A DNA stretch of 46,442 bases from assembly GCF_004348335.1 (NCBI RefSeq), contig NZ_SMJW01000028.1:1-46442 (forward strand), in the 5' to 3' direction. The stretch is from Actinomadura bangladeshensis. Its GTDB lineage: Bacteria > Actinomycetota > Actinomycetes > Streptosporangiales > Streptosporangiaceae. The notes under the pieces are model-generated. The model ran no database searches. It was not told where the DNA came from and worked only from the letters and a program-made list of their open reading frames with translations. Each line of letters starts with the position of its first letter. Position 1 is the stretch's first letter. The translations under genes were made by a program, and so were the position numbers. Below, in pieces: positions 17,010-25,475 of the stretch.

Positions 17010-18242
17010 TTACCCGCCGCTCGCGGGGCCGTGCCAGTCGAGGCACACCACCACGGCGTCGTCGGCGAGCCCGGCGCCCTCGTGGAACTCGATCAGCTCG
17101 TTGATGATGGTGAGCGGCACCTCCGCCGCGTCCTGCAGCCGGCTGCGCCGGGTCGCCTGCTCCAGTGCCTGCGTGCCGAACTCGCCGCGGCCGGTCGTCG
17201 CGGCGAAGACGCCGTCGCTGACGATGACCAGCCGGTCGCCCGGCTCGAGCGCGAACCGCTGCGGGCGGTACTCGGTGTCGGGGAACATGCCGAGCGGGAG
17301 CTGCTGCTCCAGCGGCACCCGCGTCACCTCGGTGCCGCGCAGCCGCAGGATCCGCGGCGAGCCCGCGTCGATGACGTGCACGGTGCCGTCGCCGACGTCG
17401 ATCCGCATGACGAGGGTCTCGGTGAACTCCCGGCCGCCGTAGCGGACGTGCACCATGTCGTTCGCCAGGCTCGCCTGCTCGCCGAGGTCGGCGCCGGAGC
17501 GGCGCGCGTTGCGCAGCGCGCCGACGGTGAGCGAGGTCAGCAGTGCCGCGCTGATGCCGGTGCCCGCGCCGTTGGTGACGGTCAGCGCCAGATGGTCGTG
17601 CTCGGCGGACCAGTCGAAGTTGTCCCCGCCGATGGAGTACGCGGGCTCCAGGTGGCCCGCGAGGCTGAACGTCTCGTCCGCGCACCCGTGCCCGGGGAGC
17701 AGCTGCCACTGCAGTTCGGCGGCGAGCGTGAGGCGCCGCCGGCGCCTGGCCCGCTCGTACCGGTCCGTCCAGTTCCACGCGACCTTCAGGGCGATGCCGA
17801 GCAGCTCGCCGATCTCCGCCGGCGCGTCCGGGGCGCCCCACGGCTCCGCCGAGGCGACCTCGAGGACGCCGAGCCGCTCGCCCCGCGCGGTGACCGGTAT
17901 GTAGGTCAGCGTCTCGCGCGGCCCGCCGCCGTCCTCGGCCCCGGCGACCAGCACGCCGCGCGTGACGTACGCGCGGCCCGCGGTGCTCTGCCGGATGGGG
18001 AGCGCGTCGTCGGCGGCATCGGCGGCGGCTCCGGGCACGGCCGGGACCGGCTCGACCGGCAGCAGCACCCGCGAGTGGTAGTCGCTCACCAGCAGCCGGA
18101 CGGCGGAGATCTGCGGGTACTCGCGGCGGAGCACGGCGGCCAGCGCCTCGGGCACCGCGTGCGCGGGCGCGGCGCGCAGCGCCCGCTCGATGGCGGCCGG
18201 GCGGCCCCGCTCACCCGTGGCCAGGCGGCCCTGCGTGCTCAT
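17010..18242 (-). CDS. SpoIIE-type PP2C serine phosphatase with N-terminal GAF-like domain
   Basis: The 410-residue protein pairs a GAF-like sensory region (about 25-170, PVTARGERLGVLEVA) with a C-terminal PP2C/SpoIIE domain (about 190-405). Metal-binding acidic motifs are visible: GGDNFDW, DGVFAAT and LADDAVVVCLDW. Such proteins dephosphorylate anti-sigma-factor antagonists in actinobacterial stress signalling. No anti-sigma or antagonist gene is adjacent, so the partner is unknown. The start is the ATG at 18240-18242; the frame upstream is poorly conserved-looking and Pro/Gly-rich. Confidence 0.85.
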   Translation of the reverse strand: MSTQGRLATGERGRPAAIERALRAAPAHAVPEALAAVLRREYPQISAVRLLVSDYHSRVLLPVEPVPAVPGAAADAADDALPIRQSTAGRAYVTRGVLVAGAEDGGGPRETLTYIPVTARGERLGVLEVASAEPWGAPDAPAEIGELLGIALKVAWNWTDRYERARRRRRLTLAAELQWQLLPGHGCADETFSLAGHLEPAYSIGGDNFDWSAEHDHLALTVTNGAGTGISAALLTSLTVGALRNARRSGADLGEQASLANDMVHVRYGGREFTETLVMRIDVGDGTVHVIDAGSPRILRLRGTEVTRVPLEQQLPLGMFPDTEYRPQRFALEPGDRLVIVSDGVFAATTGRGEFGTQALEQATRRSRLQDAAEVPLTIINELIEFHEGAGLADDAVVVCLDWHGPASGG

Positions 18243-18413
18243 CGAGACCCCATCTCGTTGCTGTCTGCCGACGCCGGACGCGGCCGCGCCCCGGTCTCCG
18301 GCCGGCCCCCCCGTCCGGCCGGCCACCAGGGGGAGCGGCTCGGTGCTCCGGTCCGTCCCGGCCACCGCTCGCACCCGGGGACGGAGGACCGCAGGGGAAG
18401 ACTGCCAAAGAGT

Positions 18414-18427
18414 TTGTCTTATGGCAA
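18414..18427. promoter_or_regulatory. Candidate operator TTGTCTTATGGCAA
   Basis: This 14-nt sequence fits the symmetric consensus TTGYCWTAWGRCAA, the form of many MarR-family sites. It lies between the marR-type gene (ends 18457) and the phosphatase start (18242). A partial dyad, ACTTGACGTCGAGT, lies immediately downstream on the plus strand. It could let the MarR protein control the phosphatase operon. Confidence 0.35.
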
Positions 18428-18456
18428 ATACTTGACGTCGAGTTGTGCACGCGCCG

Positions 18457-18981
18457 TCAGGCGGTGCGGGAGTCGACGGCCCGCGGCCCGCCGGGCGCCC
18501 GCCGCTCGCACGCCTGGCCGAACTCCGTCAGCGCGTCGATCAGCCGGGCCCGGGACGCCGGCGACAGGTGCGCCAGCACGTCCCGCACCGCCGCGCGCCG
18601 CCGCCGGACGAGCTGCGCGTGCAGCTGCTCGCCCTGGTCGCTGAGCCGGACGATGATCTCCCGCCGGTCCGCGCGGGCGGGCTCGCGCACGATCAGCCCG
18701 GCGGCCTCCAGCCGGTCGCACAGCCGGCTCGTGGACGAGGGGATGGCGCCGAGCTCCTCGGCCAGCCCGCCGAGGTTCAGCCCCCCGAACCGCGAGATCG
18801 CCTCCACCGCGCGCAGCTGGATGGGCGAGATGGCCGGTTCGAGCCCCTGCTCCGCGCGGCTCCACAACTGCGCCGTCGTGCTCAGCACCCGCTCCACCGC
18901 GGCCGTCACGTCATCCGGGACGCCGGTCGCCGCATCGTCCACCGGTTCGTCACCCGACGTCCGCGGTCGTCGCTGGCTCAC
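18457..18981 (-). CDS. MarR-family transcriptional regulator
   Basis: The 174-residue protein has the MarR winged helix-turn-helix: ISPIQLRAVEAISRFGGLNLGGLAEELG, then the recognition region PSSTSRLCDRLEAAGLI and the wing REPARADRREIIVRLSDQG. Flanking dimerisation helices are at both ends. The GTG at 18979-18981 (VSQRRPRTSG) is the most likely start, though its ribosome site is weak; frames further upstream look non-coding. It is followed on the same strand by the phosphatase and SCO6745 genes. No drug pump adjoins it. Confidence 0.8.
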   Translation of the reverse strand: MSQRRPRTSGDEPVDDAATGVPDDVTAAVERVLSTTAQLWSRAEQGLEPAISPIQLRAVEAISRFGGLNLGGLAEELGAIPSSTSRLCDRLEAAGLIVREPARADRREIIVRLSDQGEQLHAQLVRRRRAAVRDVLAHLSPASRARLIDALTEFGQACERRAPGGPRAVDSRTA

Positions 18982-19400
18982 AGCTCGGCCTTTCGCACGG
19001 AGTACCCTTCGACGGCCCGGTTCCCAGGGCGCCCGCCGCGTCCTCCCGGCGGAATCACCGCAGCACGTCGGCCGTGATCGGGCGGTACGGTCGCGGGCGG
19101 TACCCCACGATAGAGGCAACCGGCGTCACGGCGCGACGGTGCGTCGGGCGCCGCCCGGGGCGGGCCGGTGCGGAGGCGGTCGACGAGCGCGTCCAGTCCC
19201 GCCCGCGGTCCCGGGTCGCCCCACGTCCAGAACGGGACGGTCCGCAGGCGCCGGCCGCCGTGCTCGCGCTCGCCGCGCGGGGGCGCGGGGCGGCCAGACG
19301 TCCGGTGCCGGACGCCCTGCTCGGCGGGGCGTCCGGCTGTTGACATTCGGGCGAGTTAGCGCAAACATTCGGGGCGTAGCGAGGAAATCGGGGAGGCGAT
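18982..19400. other. 419-bp spacer between marR-type gene and lacI-type gene
   Basis: This divergent spacer has no convincing gene. A minus-strand frame of 122 codons (18978-19346) overlaps the marR start in a GTGA arrangement, but its product is Pro/Arg/Gly-rich and I recognise no domain, so I do not call it. The right end holds the promoter and operator of the LacI-type gene. The middle is plain G+C-rich sequence. Confidence 0.5.
19340..19368 (+). promoter_or_regulatory. Promoter and overlapping operator of the lacI-type arabinose regulator
   Basis: A perfect -35 TTGACA (19340-19345) is followed after 17 nt by AAACAT (19363-19368) as a weak -10. GTTAGCGCAAAC (19355-19366) overlaps the -10 and differs at one base from the perfect palindrome GTTAGCGCTAAC that precedes araD. 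This layout suggests the regulator represses its own gene. Confidence 0.6.
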
Positions 19401-20453
19401 GTGGCCGCCGAATCACCGGAGGCGCCCGACGGCCGGCGGCTGGCGGTGATGGAGGACGTGGCCGCGATGGCCGGCGTCTCGGCGATGACCGTGTCGCGCG
19501 TGCTGAACACCCCCGAGAAGGTGCGCCCGCAGACCCGCGCCCGGGTGATGGCGGCGGTGCAGGCCCTCGACTACCGGCCGAACTCGGCGGCCCGGGTGCT
19601 GGCCACCGGGCGGTCCGGGGTGCTCGGCGTCGTCAGCTTCGACACCACCCTGTACGGGCCCGCGTCCACGGTGTTCAGCATCGAGCAGGCCGCCCGCGAG
19701 CACGGCTACAACGTCAGCATCGTCAGCCTCAGCTCGCTGAACCGGCGCTCGATCGGGGAGGGCGTGGAGCGGCTGCGCGCCCAGTCCGCGGACGGGATCA
19801 TGGTCGTGGCCCCGCACGAGTCGGCCGCCGAGGGGCTGAAGGAGCTGCCCTCCGACACCACGCTGGTGGCGGTCGGCGCCGGGGGCGACGTGCCGTTCCC
19901 CGCCGTGGCGGTCGACCACCGGGCCGGTGCGGAGCGGGCCGTCCGGCATCTGCTGAGCCTCGGCCACGAGACCGTCCTGCACCTGGCCGGGCCCGCCGAC
20001 TGGGTGGACGCCAGCGGCCGCGCGGACGGCTGGCGGGCCGCGCTGGAGGCCGCCGGACGGGAGGTCCCGGACGCGCCGGCGGGCGACTGGAGCGCCCGGT
20101 CCGGCTACGAGATCGGCCGGCAGATCGCCGCCGAGCCCGAGGTCACCGCGGTGTTCGCGGCCAACGACGCGATGGCGCTCGGGCTGCTGCGGGCGCTGCG
20201 CGAGGCCGGCCGCGACGTGCCCGGCGAGGTGAGCGTCGTCGGCTTCGACGACGTGCCCGAGGCCGCCTACTTCCCGCCGCCGCTGACGACCGTCCGGCAG
20301 AACTTCGGCGAGGTGGGGCGGCGCGCGTTCGGCCTGCTGCTGGACCGGATCGAGGGAGCCTCCCGGCCGGTTCCCGATCCGGCCGCCGCCCGCCGCGTGG
20401 TGGAACCCGAGCTCGTCGTCCGGGAGAGCACCGGGGTGCGCCGCCGCACCTGA
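19401..20453 (+). CDS. LacI-family transcriptional regulator, probable arabinose repressor
   Basis: The 350-residue protein has the LacI helix-turn-helix (AAMAGVSAMTVSRVLN) and hinge helix (NSAARVLATGRSGVLGVV). A periplasmic-binding-protein-like sensor domain follows, ending in the FDDVPEAAYFPPPLTTVRQ motif. The start is a GTG at 19401 with GGGGAGG upstream; an overlapping ATG at 19399 is out of frame. It stands 65 bp before araD-araA-araB, in the same direction. Two copies of one palindrome, before its own gene and before araD, make arabinose-operon control likely. The inducer is inferred as L-arabinose or a derivative. Confidence 0.88.
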   Translation: MAAESPEAPDGRRLAVMEDVAAMAGVSAMTVSRVLNTPEKVRPQTRARVMAAVQALDYRPNSAARVLATGRSGVLGVVSFDTTLYGPASTVFSIEQAAREHGYNVSIVSLSSLNRRSIGEGVERLRAQSADGIMVVAPHESAAEGLKELPSDTTLVAVGAGGDVPFPAVAVDHRAGAERAVRHLLSLGHETVLHLAGPADWVDASGRADGWRAALEAAGREVPDAPAGDWSARSGYEIGRQIAAEPEVTAVFAANDAMALGLLRALREAGRDVPGEVSVVGFDDVPEAAYFPPPLTTVRQNFGEVGRRAFGLLLDRIEGASRPVPDPAAARRVVEPELVVRESTGVRRRT

Positions 20454-20494
20454 CCCCCGTCCGAGACCGAGGCGCCTTTCGGCAGCCCGATGAT

Positions 20495-20506
20495 GTTAGC
20501 GCTAAC
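20495..20506. promoter_or_regulatory. Operator GTTAGCGCTAAC upstream of araD
   Basis: This is a perfect 12-bp palindrome with central CG, typical of LacI-family operators. It ends 12 nt before the araD ATG and abuts its ribosome site (AAGGAG, 20508-20513). It would block a promoter or an early transcript here. A one-mismatch copy lies before the lacI-type gene. Confidence 0.65.
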
Positions 20507-20518
20507 AAAGGAGCGGAC

Positions 20519-21184
20519 ATGACAGCCCCCGAGACCGCCGCGCTCCGCACCGAACTCGCCGTCCTGCACCGGCTGCTCGTCGAGGGCGGGCTGGTCGTGT
20601 GGACGGCCGGGAACGTCTCCGCCCGGGTGGACGGCGGCAGCTTCCTGATCAAGCCGAGCGGCGTCCCCTACGCGGACCTCACCCCCGACGCGATGGTGCT
20701 GTGCGACCTGGAGGGCAAACCGGTCGGCGACCAGCCGCTCAAGCCGTCCAGCGACGTGTTCGCGCACGCCTACGTGTACCGGCACCGCCCCGACGTCGGC
20801 GGAGTGGTGCACACCCACTCCACCTACGCGACCGCCTGGGCGGCGCGCAACGAGCCGATCCCGTGCGTGCTCACCGCGATGGCGGACGAGTTCGGCGGCG
20901 AGATCCCGGTCGGCCCGTTCGCGCTCATCGGCGGCGACGACATCGGCCGCGGCATCGTCGAGACGCTCGACGGGCACCGCAGCCCCGCCGTCCTCATGCG
21001 CAACCATGGGGTCTTCACGATCGGCGCCGACGCCCGCGCCGCGGTGAAGGCGGCCGTGATGTGCGAGGACGTCGCCCGCACCGTCCATCTGTCCCGCCAG
21101 CTCGGCGAGCCGCTGCCGATGGACGCCGGCGACATCGACCGGTTGTACGACCGCTACCAGAACGTCTACGGCCAGAGGGGCTGA
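20519..21184 (+). CDS. araD: L-ribulose-5-phosphate 4-epimerase
   Basis: AraD converts L-ribulose 5-phosphate to D-xylulose 5-phosphate, the last step of L-arabinose entry to the pentose phosphate pathway. The 221-residue class II aldolase-fold protein has the zinc ligands His98 and His100 (VVHTHST) and the later RNHGVFTIG histidine. GNVSARV and KPSGVPY form the phosphate-binding region, and a C-terminal YDRYQNVYGQ helix closes it. Fuculose-phosphate aldolase is a relative, but araA and araB follow directly, which decides the call. The ATG at 20519 follows AAGGAG. The gap to araA is 3 bp. Confidence 0.93.
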   Translation: MTAPETAALRTELAVLHRLLVEGGLVVWTAGNVSARVDGGSFLIKPSGVPYADLTPDAMVLCDLEGKPVGDQPLKPSSDVFAHAYVYRHRPDVGGVVHTHSTYATAWAARNEPIPCVLTAMADEFGGEIPVGPFALIGGDDIGRGIVETLDGHRSPAVLMRNHGVFTIGADARAAVKAAVMCEDVARTVHLSRQLGEPLPMDAGDIDRLYDRYQNVYGQRG

Positions 21185-21187
21185 GGC

Positions 21188-22687
21188 ATGAGCTTTCCGA
21201 ACCGCGAGATCTGGTTCCTCACCGGCAGCCAGGGCCTGTACGGCGACGACACCCTCCGCCAGGTCGCCGACCAGTCCGGCGCGATCGCCGCGCGGCTCGG
21301 CGAGGCGCTGCCGGTCGCGCTGCGCTGGACGCCGGTGCTGACCGACGCGGACGCGATCCGCCGGATCTGCCTGGACGCGAGCGCCGACGACTCCTGCATC
21401 GGCGTGATCGCGTGGATGCACACCTTCTCCCCGGCGAAGATGTGGATCGCCGGCCTGGACGTGCTGTCCAAGCCGCTGCTGCACCTGCACACGCAGGCGA
21501 ACGTCGAGCTGCCGTGGCACTCGATCGACATGGACTTCATGAACCTGAACCAGGCCGCGCACGGCGACCGGGAGTTCGGCTACATCCAGTCCCGGCTCGG
21601 CGTCGCCCGCAAGACCGTCGCCGGGCACGTCTCCGACCCGGCGGTGGGCGCCCGCATCGCCGGGTGGGCGCGCGCGGCGGCCGGGCACCACGAGCTGCGC
21701 ACGCTGAAGCTGGCCCGGTTCGGCGACAACATGCGGGACGTCGCGGTCACCGAGGGCGACAAGGTCGAGGCGCAGCTCCGGTTCGGCGTCTCCGTCAACA
21801 CCTACGGCGTGAACGACCTGGTCGACGTGGTGGACGCCGTCCCCGACGTCGACGTCACCGAGCTGGTCAAGGAGTACGAGGACGCCTACGACGTCGTCCC
21901 GGAGCTGCGGCCGGGCGGCGACCGGCACGAGTCCCTCCGCTACGGCGCCCGCATCGAGCTCGGCCTGCGGACGTTCCTCGACGGCGGCGGCTTCAAGGCG
22001 TTCACGACGAACTTCGAGGACCTCGGCGGCCTGCGGCAGCTGCCCGGCCTCGCCGTGCAGCGGCTGATGGCCGACGGCTACGGCTTCGGCGGCGAGGGCG
22101 ACTGGAAGACGGCGACGCTGCTGCGCACGCTGAAGGCCGCGTCCGCCGGCCTGTCCGGCGGCACGTCGTTCATGGAGGACTACACCTACCACCTGGAACC
22201 GGGCAACGAGCTGATCCTCGGCGCGCACATGCTGGAGGTCTGCCCGTCCATCGCGGCCGGGCGGCCGTCGCTGGAGATCCACCCGCTCGGCATCGGCGGG
22301 CGCGAGGACCCGGTGCGGCTCGTGTTCGACGCCGAGCCGGGCCCGGCCGTCGTGGCCGGCCTCGCCGACATGGGGGACCGCTTCCGGCTCGTCGCGAACG
22401 AGATCGAGGTCGTCGCGCCGCCGGAGCCGCTGCCGATGCTGCCGGTCGCCCGCGCGGTGTGGCGGCCGCTGCCGGACCTGCGCACCTCCACCGAGGCGTG
22501 GCTGACGGCGGGGGCGCCGCACCACACCGTGCTGTCCGCCGCGCTCGGCGCCGAGGAGCTCAACGATCTCGCCGAGATGGCCGGGGTCGAGCTGCTCACC
22601 ATCGACGCCGGTACGACGCTGCGCCAGTTCACCAAGGAGATCCGCTGGAACCAGGCGTACCATCGCCTGGCCCGCGGCCTGTCATGA
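21188..22687 (+). CDS. araA: L-arabinose isomerase
   Basis: AraA interconverts L-arabinose and L-ribulose in the cytoplasm. The 499-residue length equals the family norm. Metal and catalytic residues are in place: Glu303 (GEGDWKT), Glu330 (MEDYTYH) and His347 ([10 protein letters not shown]), with a His445-His446 pair near the fourth ligand position. The N terminus [15 protein letters not shown] is typical. It lies 3 bp after araD, and araB starts 25 bp after its stop. Confidence 0.97.
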   Translation: MSFPNREIWFLTGSQGLYGDDTLRQVADQSGAIAARLGEALPVALRWTPVLTDADAIRRICLDASADDSCIGVIAWMHTFSPAKMWIAGLDVLSKPLLHLHTQANVELPWHSIDMDFMNLNQAAHGDREFGYIQSRLGVARKTVAGHVSDPAVGARIAGWARAAAGHHELRTLKLARFGDNMRDVAVTEGDKVEAQLRFGVSVNTYGVNDLVDVVDAVPDVDVTELVKEYEDAYDVVPELRPGGDRHESLRYGARIELGLRTFLDGGGFKAFTTNFEDLGGLRQLPGLAVQRLMADGYGFGGEGDWKTATLLRTLKAASAGLSGGTSFMEDYTYHLEPGNELILGAHMLEVCPSIAAGRPSLEIHPLGIGGREDPVRLVFDAEPGPAVVAGLADMGDRFRLVANEIEVVAPPEPLPMLPVARAVWRPLPDLRTSTEAWLTAGAPHHTVLSAALGAEELNDLAEMAGVELLTIDAGTTLRQFTKEIRWNQAYHRLARGLS

Positions 22688-22712
22688 GCAGGGCCTTTAG
22701 AGGAGGAGCCCC

Positions 22713-24341
22713 ATGAGCGGGGACGAGCGGTACGTCGTCGGGGTCGACTTCGGCACGCTGTCGGGGCGGGCGGTGGTCGTCCGCGTCCGGGACGGCGCCG
22801 AACTCGGCGACGGCGTCCACGAGTACGGCCACGGGGTGATCGACGAGCGGCTGCCGTCGGGGGCCGGGCTTCCGCCGGACTGGGCCCTCCAGTCGCCCGA
22901 GGACTGGCTGGACGTGCTGCGCCTCGCCGTGCCGAAGGCGCTGGCGGTCGCGGGCGTCCCGGCGTCGCGGGTCATCGGCATCGGGACCGACTTCACCGCC
23001 TGCACCGTCCTCCCGGCGGCGGCGGACGGCACCCCCCTGTGCGAGCGCCACCCCGACCGCCCGCACGCCTGGCCCAAGCTGTGGAAGCACCACGCCGCGC
23101 AGCCGCAGGCCGACCGGATCAACGCGCTGGCCGCCGAGCGCGGCGAGCCGTGGCTGGGCCGCTACGGCGGCAAGATCTCCTCGGAGTGGCAGTTCGCGAA
23201 GGCCCTGCAGGTCCTGGAGCAGGACCCGGAGCTGTACGCCGAGGCCGACCGCTGGATCGAGGCCGCCGACTGGATCATCTGGCGGCTCACCGGCACCGAG
23301 TCCCGCAACACCTGCACGGCCGGCTACAAGGGCATCCACCAGGACGGCCGGTACCCGTCCCGCGAGTACCTCGCCGACCTCCACCCGGATTTCGCCGACG
23401 TCACCGACAAGCTGGGCCACGACCTCGCGCCGCTCGGCGGCCTCGCCGGGACGCTGACCGCGCAGGCCGCCGGCTGGACGGGCCTGCCCGCGGGCATCGC
23501 GGTCGCGGTCGGCAACGTCGACGCGCACGTCACCGCCGCGGCCGCCGACGCCGTCCGGCCCGGCCAGATGGTCGCGATCATGGGCACGTCCACCTGCCAT
23601 GTCATGTCGTCGGACCGGCTCGCCGAGGTCCCCGGCATGTGCGGCGTCGTCGCCGACGGCATCGTGCCGGGGCTGTGGGGCTACGAGGCCGGCCAGTCCG
23701 GCGTCGGCGACATCTTCGGCTGGTTCGTCGACAACTGCGTGCCCGCCTACTACAACCAGGTCGCCGCCTCCGAGGGGCGGACCGTCCACGAGCACCTGAC
23801 CGCGCTCGCCGAGGCGCAGCCGGTCGGGCGGCACGGCCTCGTCGCGCTCGACTGGCACAACGGCAACCGCTCGGTCCTCGTCGACCACGACCTGTCCGGG
23901 CTCATCGTCGGCCAGACCCTCGCCACCAAGCCCGAGGACGTCTACCGGGCCCTCATCGAGGCGACCGCGTTCGGCGCCCGGATGATCGTGGAGACGTTCG
24001 AGGCGGCCGGCGTGGCCGTCGAGGAGTTCGTCGTCGCGGGCGGGCTGATGAAGAACGCCTTCCTGATGCAGGTGTACGCCGACGTCCTGCGCCGCCCCCT
24101 CTCGGTGATCGGGTCGTCCCAGGGCCCCGCGCTCGGCTCGGCGATCCACGCGGCCGTCGCCGCGGGGGCCTACCCCGACATCACCTCGGCCGCAGCCAAG
24201 ATGGGCCGCCGCGTGCCGAACGCGTACATCCCGGACGGGCACCGAGCCGACGCCTACGACGACCTCTACGAGATCTACCGCACCCTCCACGACCACTTCG
24301 CCGACGGCGAGATCATGCACCGCCTCCGCGCCCTCCGCTGA
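22713..24341 (+). CDS. araB: Ribulokinase
   Basis: AraB phosphorylates L-ribulose with ATP. The 542-residue FGGY-family kinase begins VVGVDFGTLSGRAVVV, the AraB form of the phosphate-1 motif. It has GIGTDFTACTV, the GNVDAHV catalytic region, MGTSTCHVM and the C-terminal adenosine motif FVVAGGLMKNAFLMQ. AGAGGAG precedes the ATG. It is the last gene of araDAB. A strong palindromic repeat follows 10 nt after its stop, and a convergent LacI regulator follows that. Confidence 0.96.
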   Translation: MSGDERYVVGVDFGTLSGRAVVVRVRDGAELGDGVHEYGHGVIDERLPSGAGLPPDWALQSPEDWLDVLRLAVPKALAVAGVPASRVIGIGTDFTACTVLPAAADGTPLCERHPDRPHAWPKLWKHHAAQPQADRINALAAERGEPWLGRYGGKISSEWQFAKALQVLEQDPELYAEADRWIEAADWIIWRLTGTESRNTCTAGYKGIHQDGRYPSREYLADLHPDFADVTDKLGHDLAPLGGLAGTLTAQAAGWTGLPAGIAVAVGNVDAHVTAAAADAVRPGQMVAIMGTSTCHVMSSDRLAEVPGMCGVVADGIVPGLWGYEAGQSGVGDIFGWFVDNCVPAYYNQVAASEGRTVHEHLTALAEAQPVGRHGLVALDWHNGNRSVLVDHDLSGLIVGQTLATKPEDVYRALIEATAFGARMIVETFEAAGVAVEEFVVAGGLMKNAFLMQVYADVLRRPLSVIGSSQGPALGSAIHAAVAAGAYPDITSAAAKMGRRVPNAYIPDGHRADAYDDLYEIYRTLHDHFADGEIMHRLRALR

Positions 24342-24351
24342 CCCCCCTCTT

Positions 24352-24415
24352 CGTTGACCTGCGGCGTGTTGTTGTTATCCGGCGGCTCATAACAACAACA
24401 CGCCGCAGGTCAACG
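24352..24415. repeat. 64-nt hairpin repeat, copy 2 (between araB and lacI-type gene)
   Basis: Identical to the sequence at 10973-11036 but inverted: the arms are symmetric and the loop reads CCGGCGGCTC. The right arm ends directly against the stop codon of the minus-strand LacI gene (24416). As with copy 1, it occupies a convergent gene junction and probably terminates transcription from both directions. Confidence 0.85.
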
Positions 24416-25432
24416 TCAGCGGGAGGCGGTGGGGGCGGTGCTGCGGCGGATGATCAGCTTGCTGGGGACCAGCTTCGGGGCCGTCGGGTCGGCGCCGTTC
24501 CCCGTCAGCTGCGTGATCAGCTGCTCTACCAGGTGCCGGCCGAGGGCGGTGAAGTCCTGCCGGACGGTGGTGAGCGGCGGGGTCAGGAACGCCGCCTCCG
24601 GGATGTCGTCGAACCCGATGACGCTGACGTCGTCCGGCACCCGGCGGCCGCTCTCGTGGATCGCCCACAGCAGCCCGAGCGCGATCTGGTCGTTGGCCGC
24701 GAACACCGCCGTGACGTCGCCGTCGGCGGCGAGCAGCCGGCCGCGCTCGTAGCCGGACCGCGCGCTCCAGTCGCCGGGCGCGCAGTCGGGGACGTCGGCG
24801 CCGGCCTCGGTGAGCGCGTCCCGCCAGCCGCGCGTCCGCTCGGTGGCCTCCGACCAGTCGTCCGGGCCCGGCAGGTGGTGGACGGTCCGGTGCCCGAGCT
24901 CCAGCAGGTACCGGACGGCCTCGCGGGGCGCCAGGTAGTGGTCGCCGGACACGGTCGGGACGGCCGCGTCCGGCCCGAGCAGGACGGTCGGCAGGTCGCC
25001 CGGCAGGTGCCGCAGCGCCTCGTCCGGCGGGACGTGCCCGGGGATCATGATGATGCCGTCCACGCCCTGGTCGCGGAACCGGTCGACGGCCCCCGCGACC
25101 GCGCCGTGCCCCGGCGACTCCAGGCTCGCGACGCTGGTGAAGAAGTCGGCGGCGCGGGCGTTCCGCTCGATCGCCGCGATGATCGACGCGGGGCCGAACA
25201 GGGCGGTGTCGAAGCTGACGACGCCGAGCGTCCGGGACCGGCCGGTGGCGAGGGCCCGCGCCGCCGCGTTCGGCCGGAAGTCCAGCTGCGCGGCGGCGGC
25301 CAGCACCCGGTCGCGGGTCTTCGCGCTGACCATCGGATGGTTCTTGAACACCCGCGACACGGTCTGGTGGGAGACCCCTGCGAGCCGGGCGACGTCGCGG
25401 AGCCCGGGTCTGGCGGGTGGTGTGGAGGTCAT
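24416..25432 (-). CDS. LacI-family transcriptional regulator of the sugar ABC transporter operon
   Basis: The 338-residue LacI-family protein has the DNA-binding helix-turn-helix ARLAGVSHQTVSRVFKN, hinge NAAARALATGRSRTLGVV and the sugar-binding core ending FDDIPEAAFLTPPLTTVRQ. It resembles the LacI protein at 19401-20453 and is probably a paralogue. The ATG at 25430-25432 follows GAGGTG; a nearby upstream ATG (25447) lacks a ribosome site. It starts 43 bp after the permease stop on the same strand, so it is likely the last gene of the transporter operon. A candidate operator lies at the head of that operon (29502-29515). Confidence 0.88.
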   Translation of the reverse strand: MTSTPPARPGLRDVARLAGVSHQTVSRVFKNHPMVSAKTRDRVLAAAAQLDFRPNAAARALATGRSRTLGVVSFDTALFGPASIIAAIERNARAADFFTSVASLESPGHGAVAGAVDRFRDQGVDGIIMIPGHVPPDEALRHLPGDLPTVLLGPDAAVPTVSGDHYLAPREAVRYLLELGHRTVHHLPGPDDWSEATERTRGWRDALTEAGADVPDCAPGDWSARSGYERGRLLAADGDVTAVFAANDQIALGLLWAIHESGRRVPDDVSVIGFDDIPEAAFLTPPLTTVRQDFTALGRHLVEQLITQLTGNGADPTAPKLVPSKLIIRRSTAPTASR

Positions 25433-25475
25433 GGCACCTCGGAACATACCGGGTCCGCCGTCCCGGGCCGACCGG

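Noticed and set aside
18978..19346. 122-codon minus-strand frame overlapping the marR-type start by GTGA
   Set aside because: The overlap looks like coupling, but the product is Pro/Arg/Gly-rich with no recognisable domain, and the operator-bearing lacI promoter runs through its 5' end.
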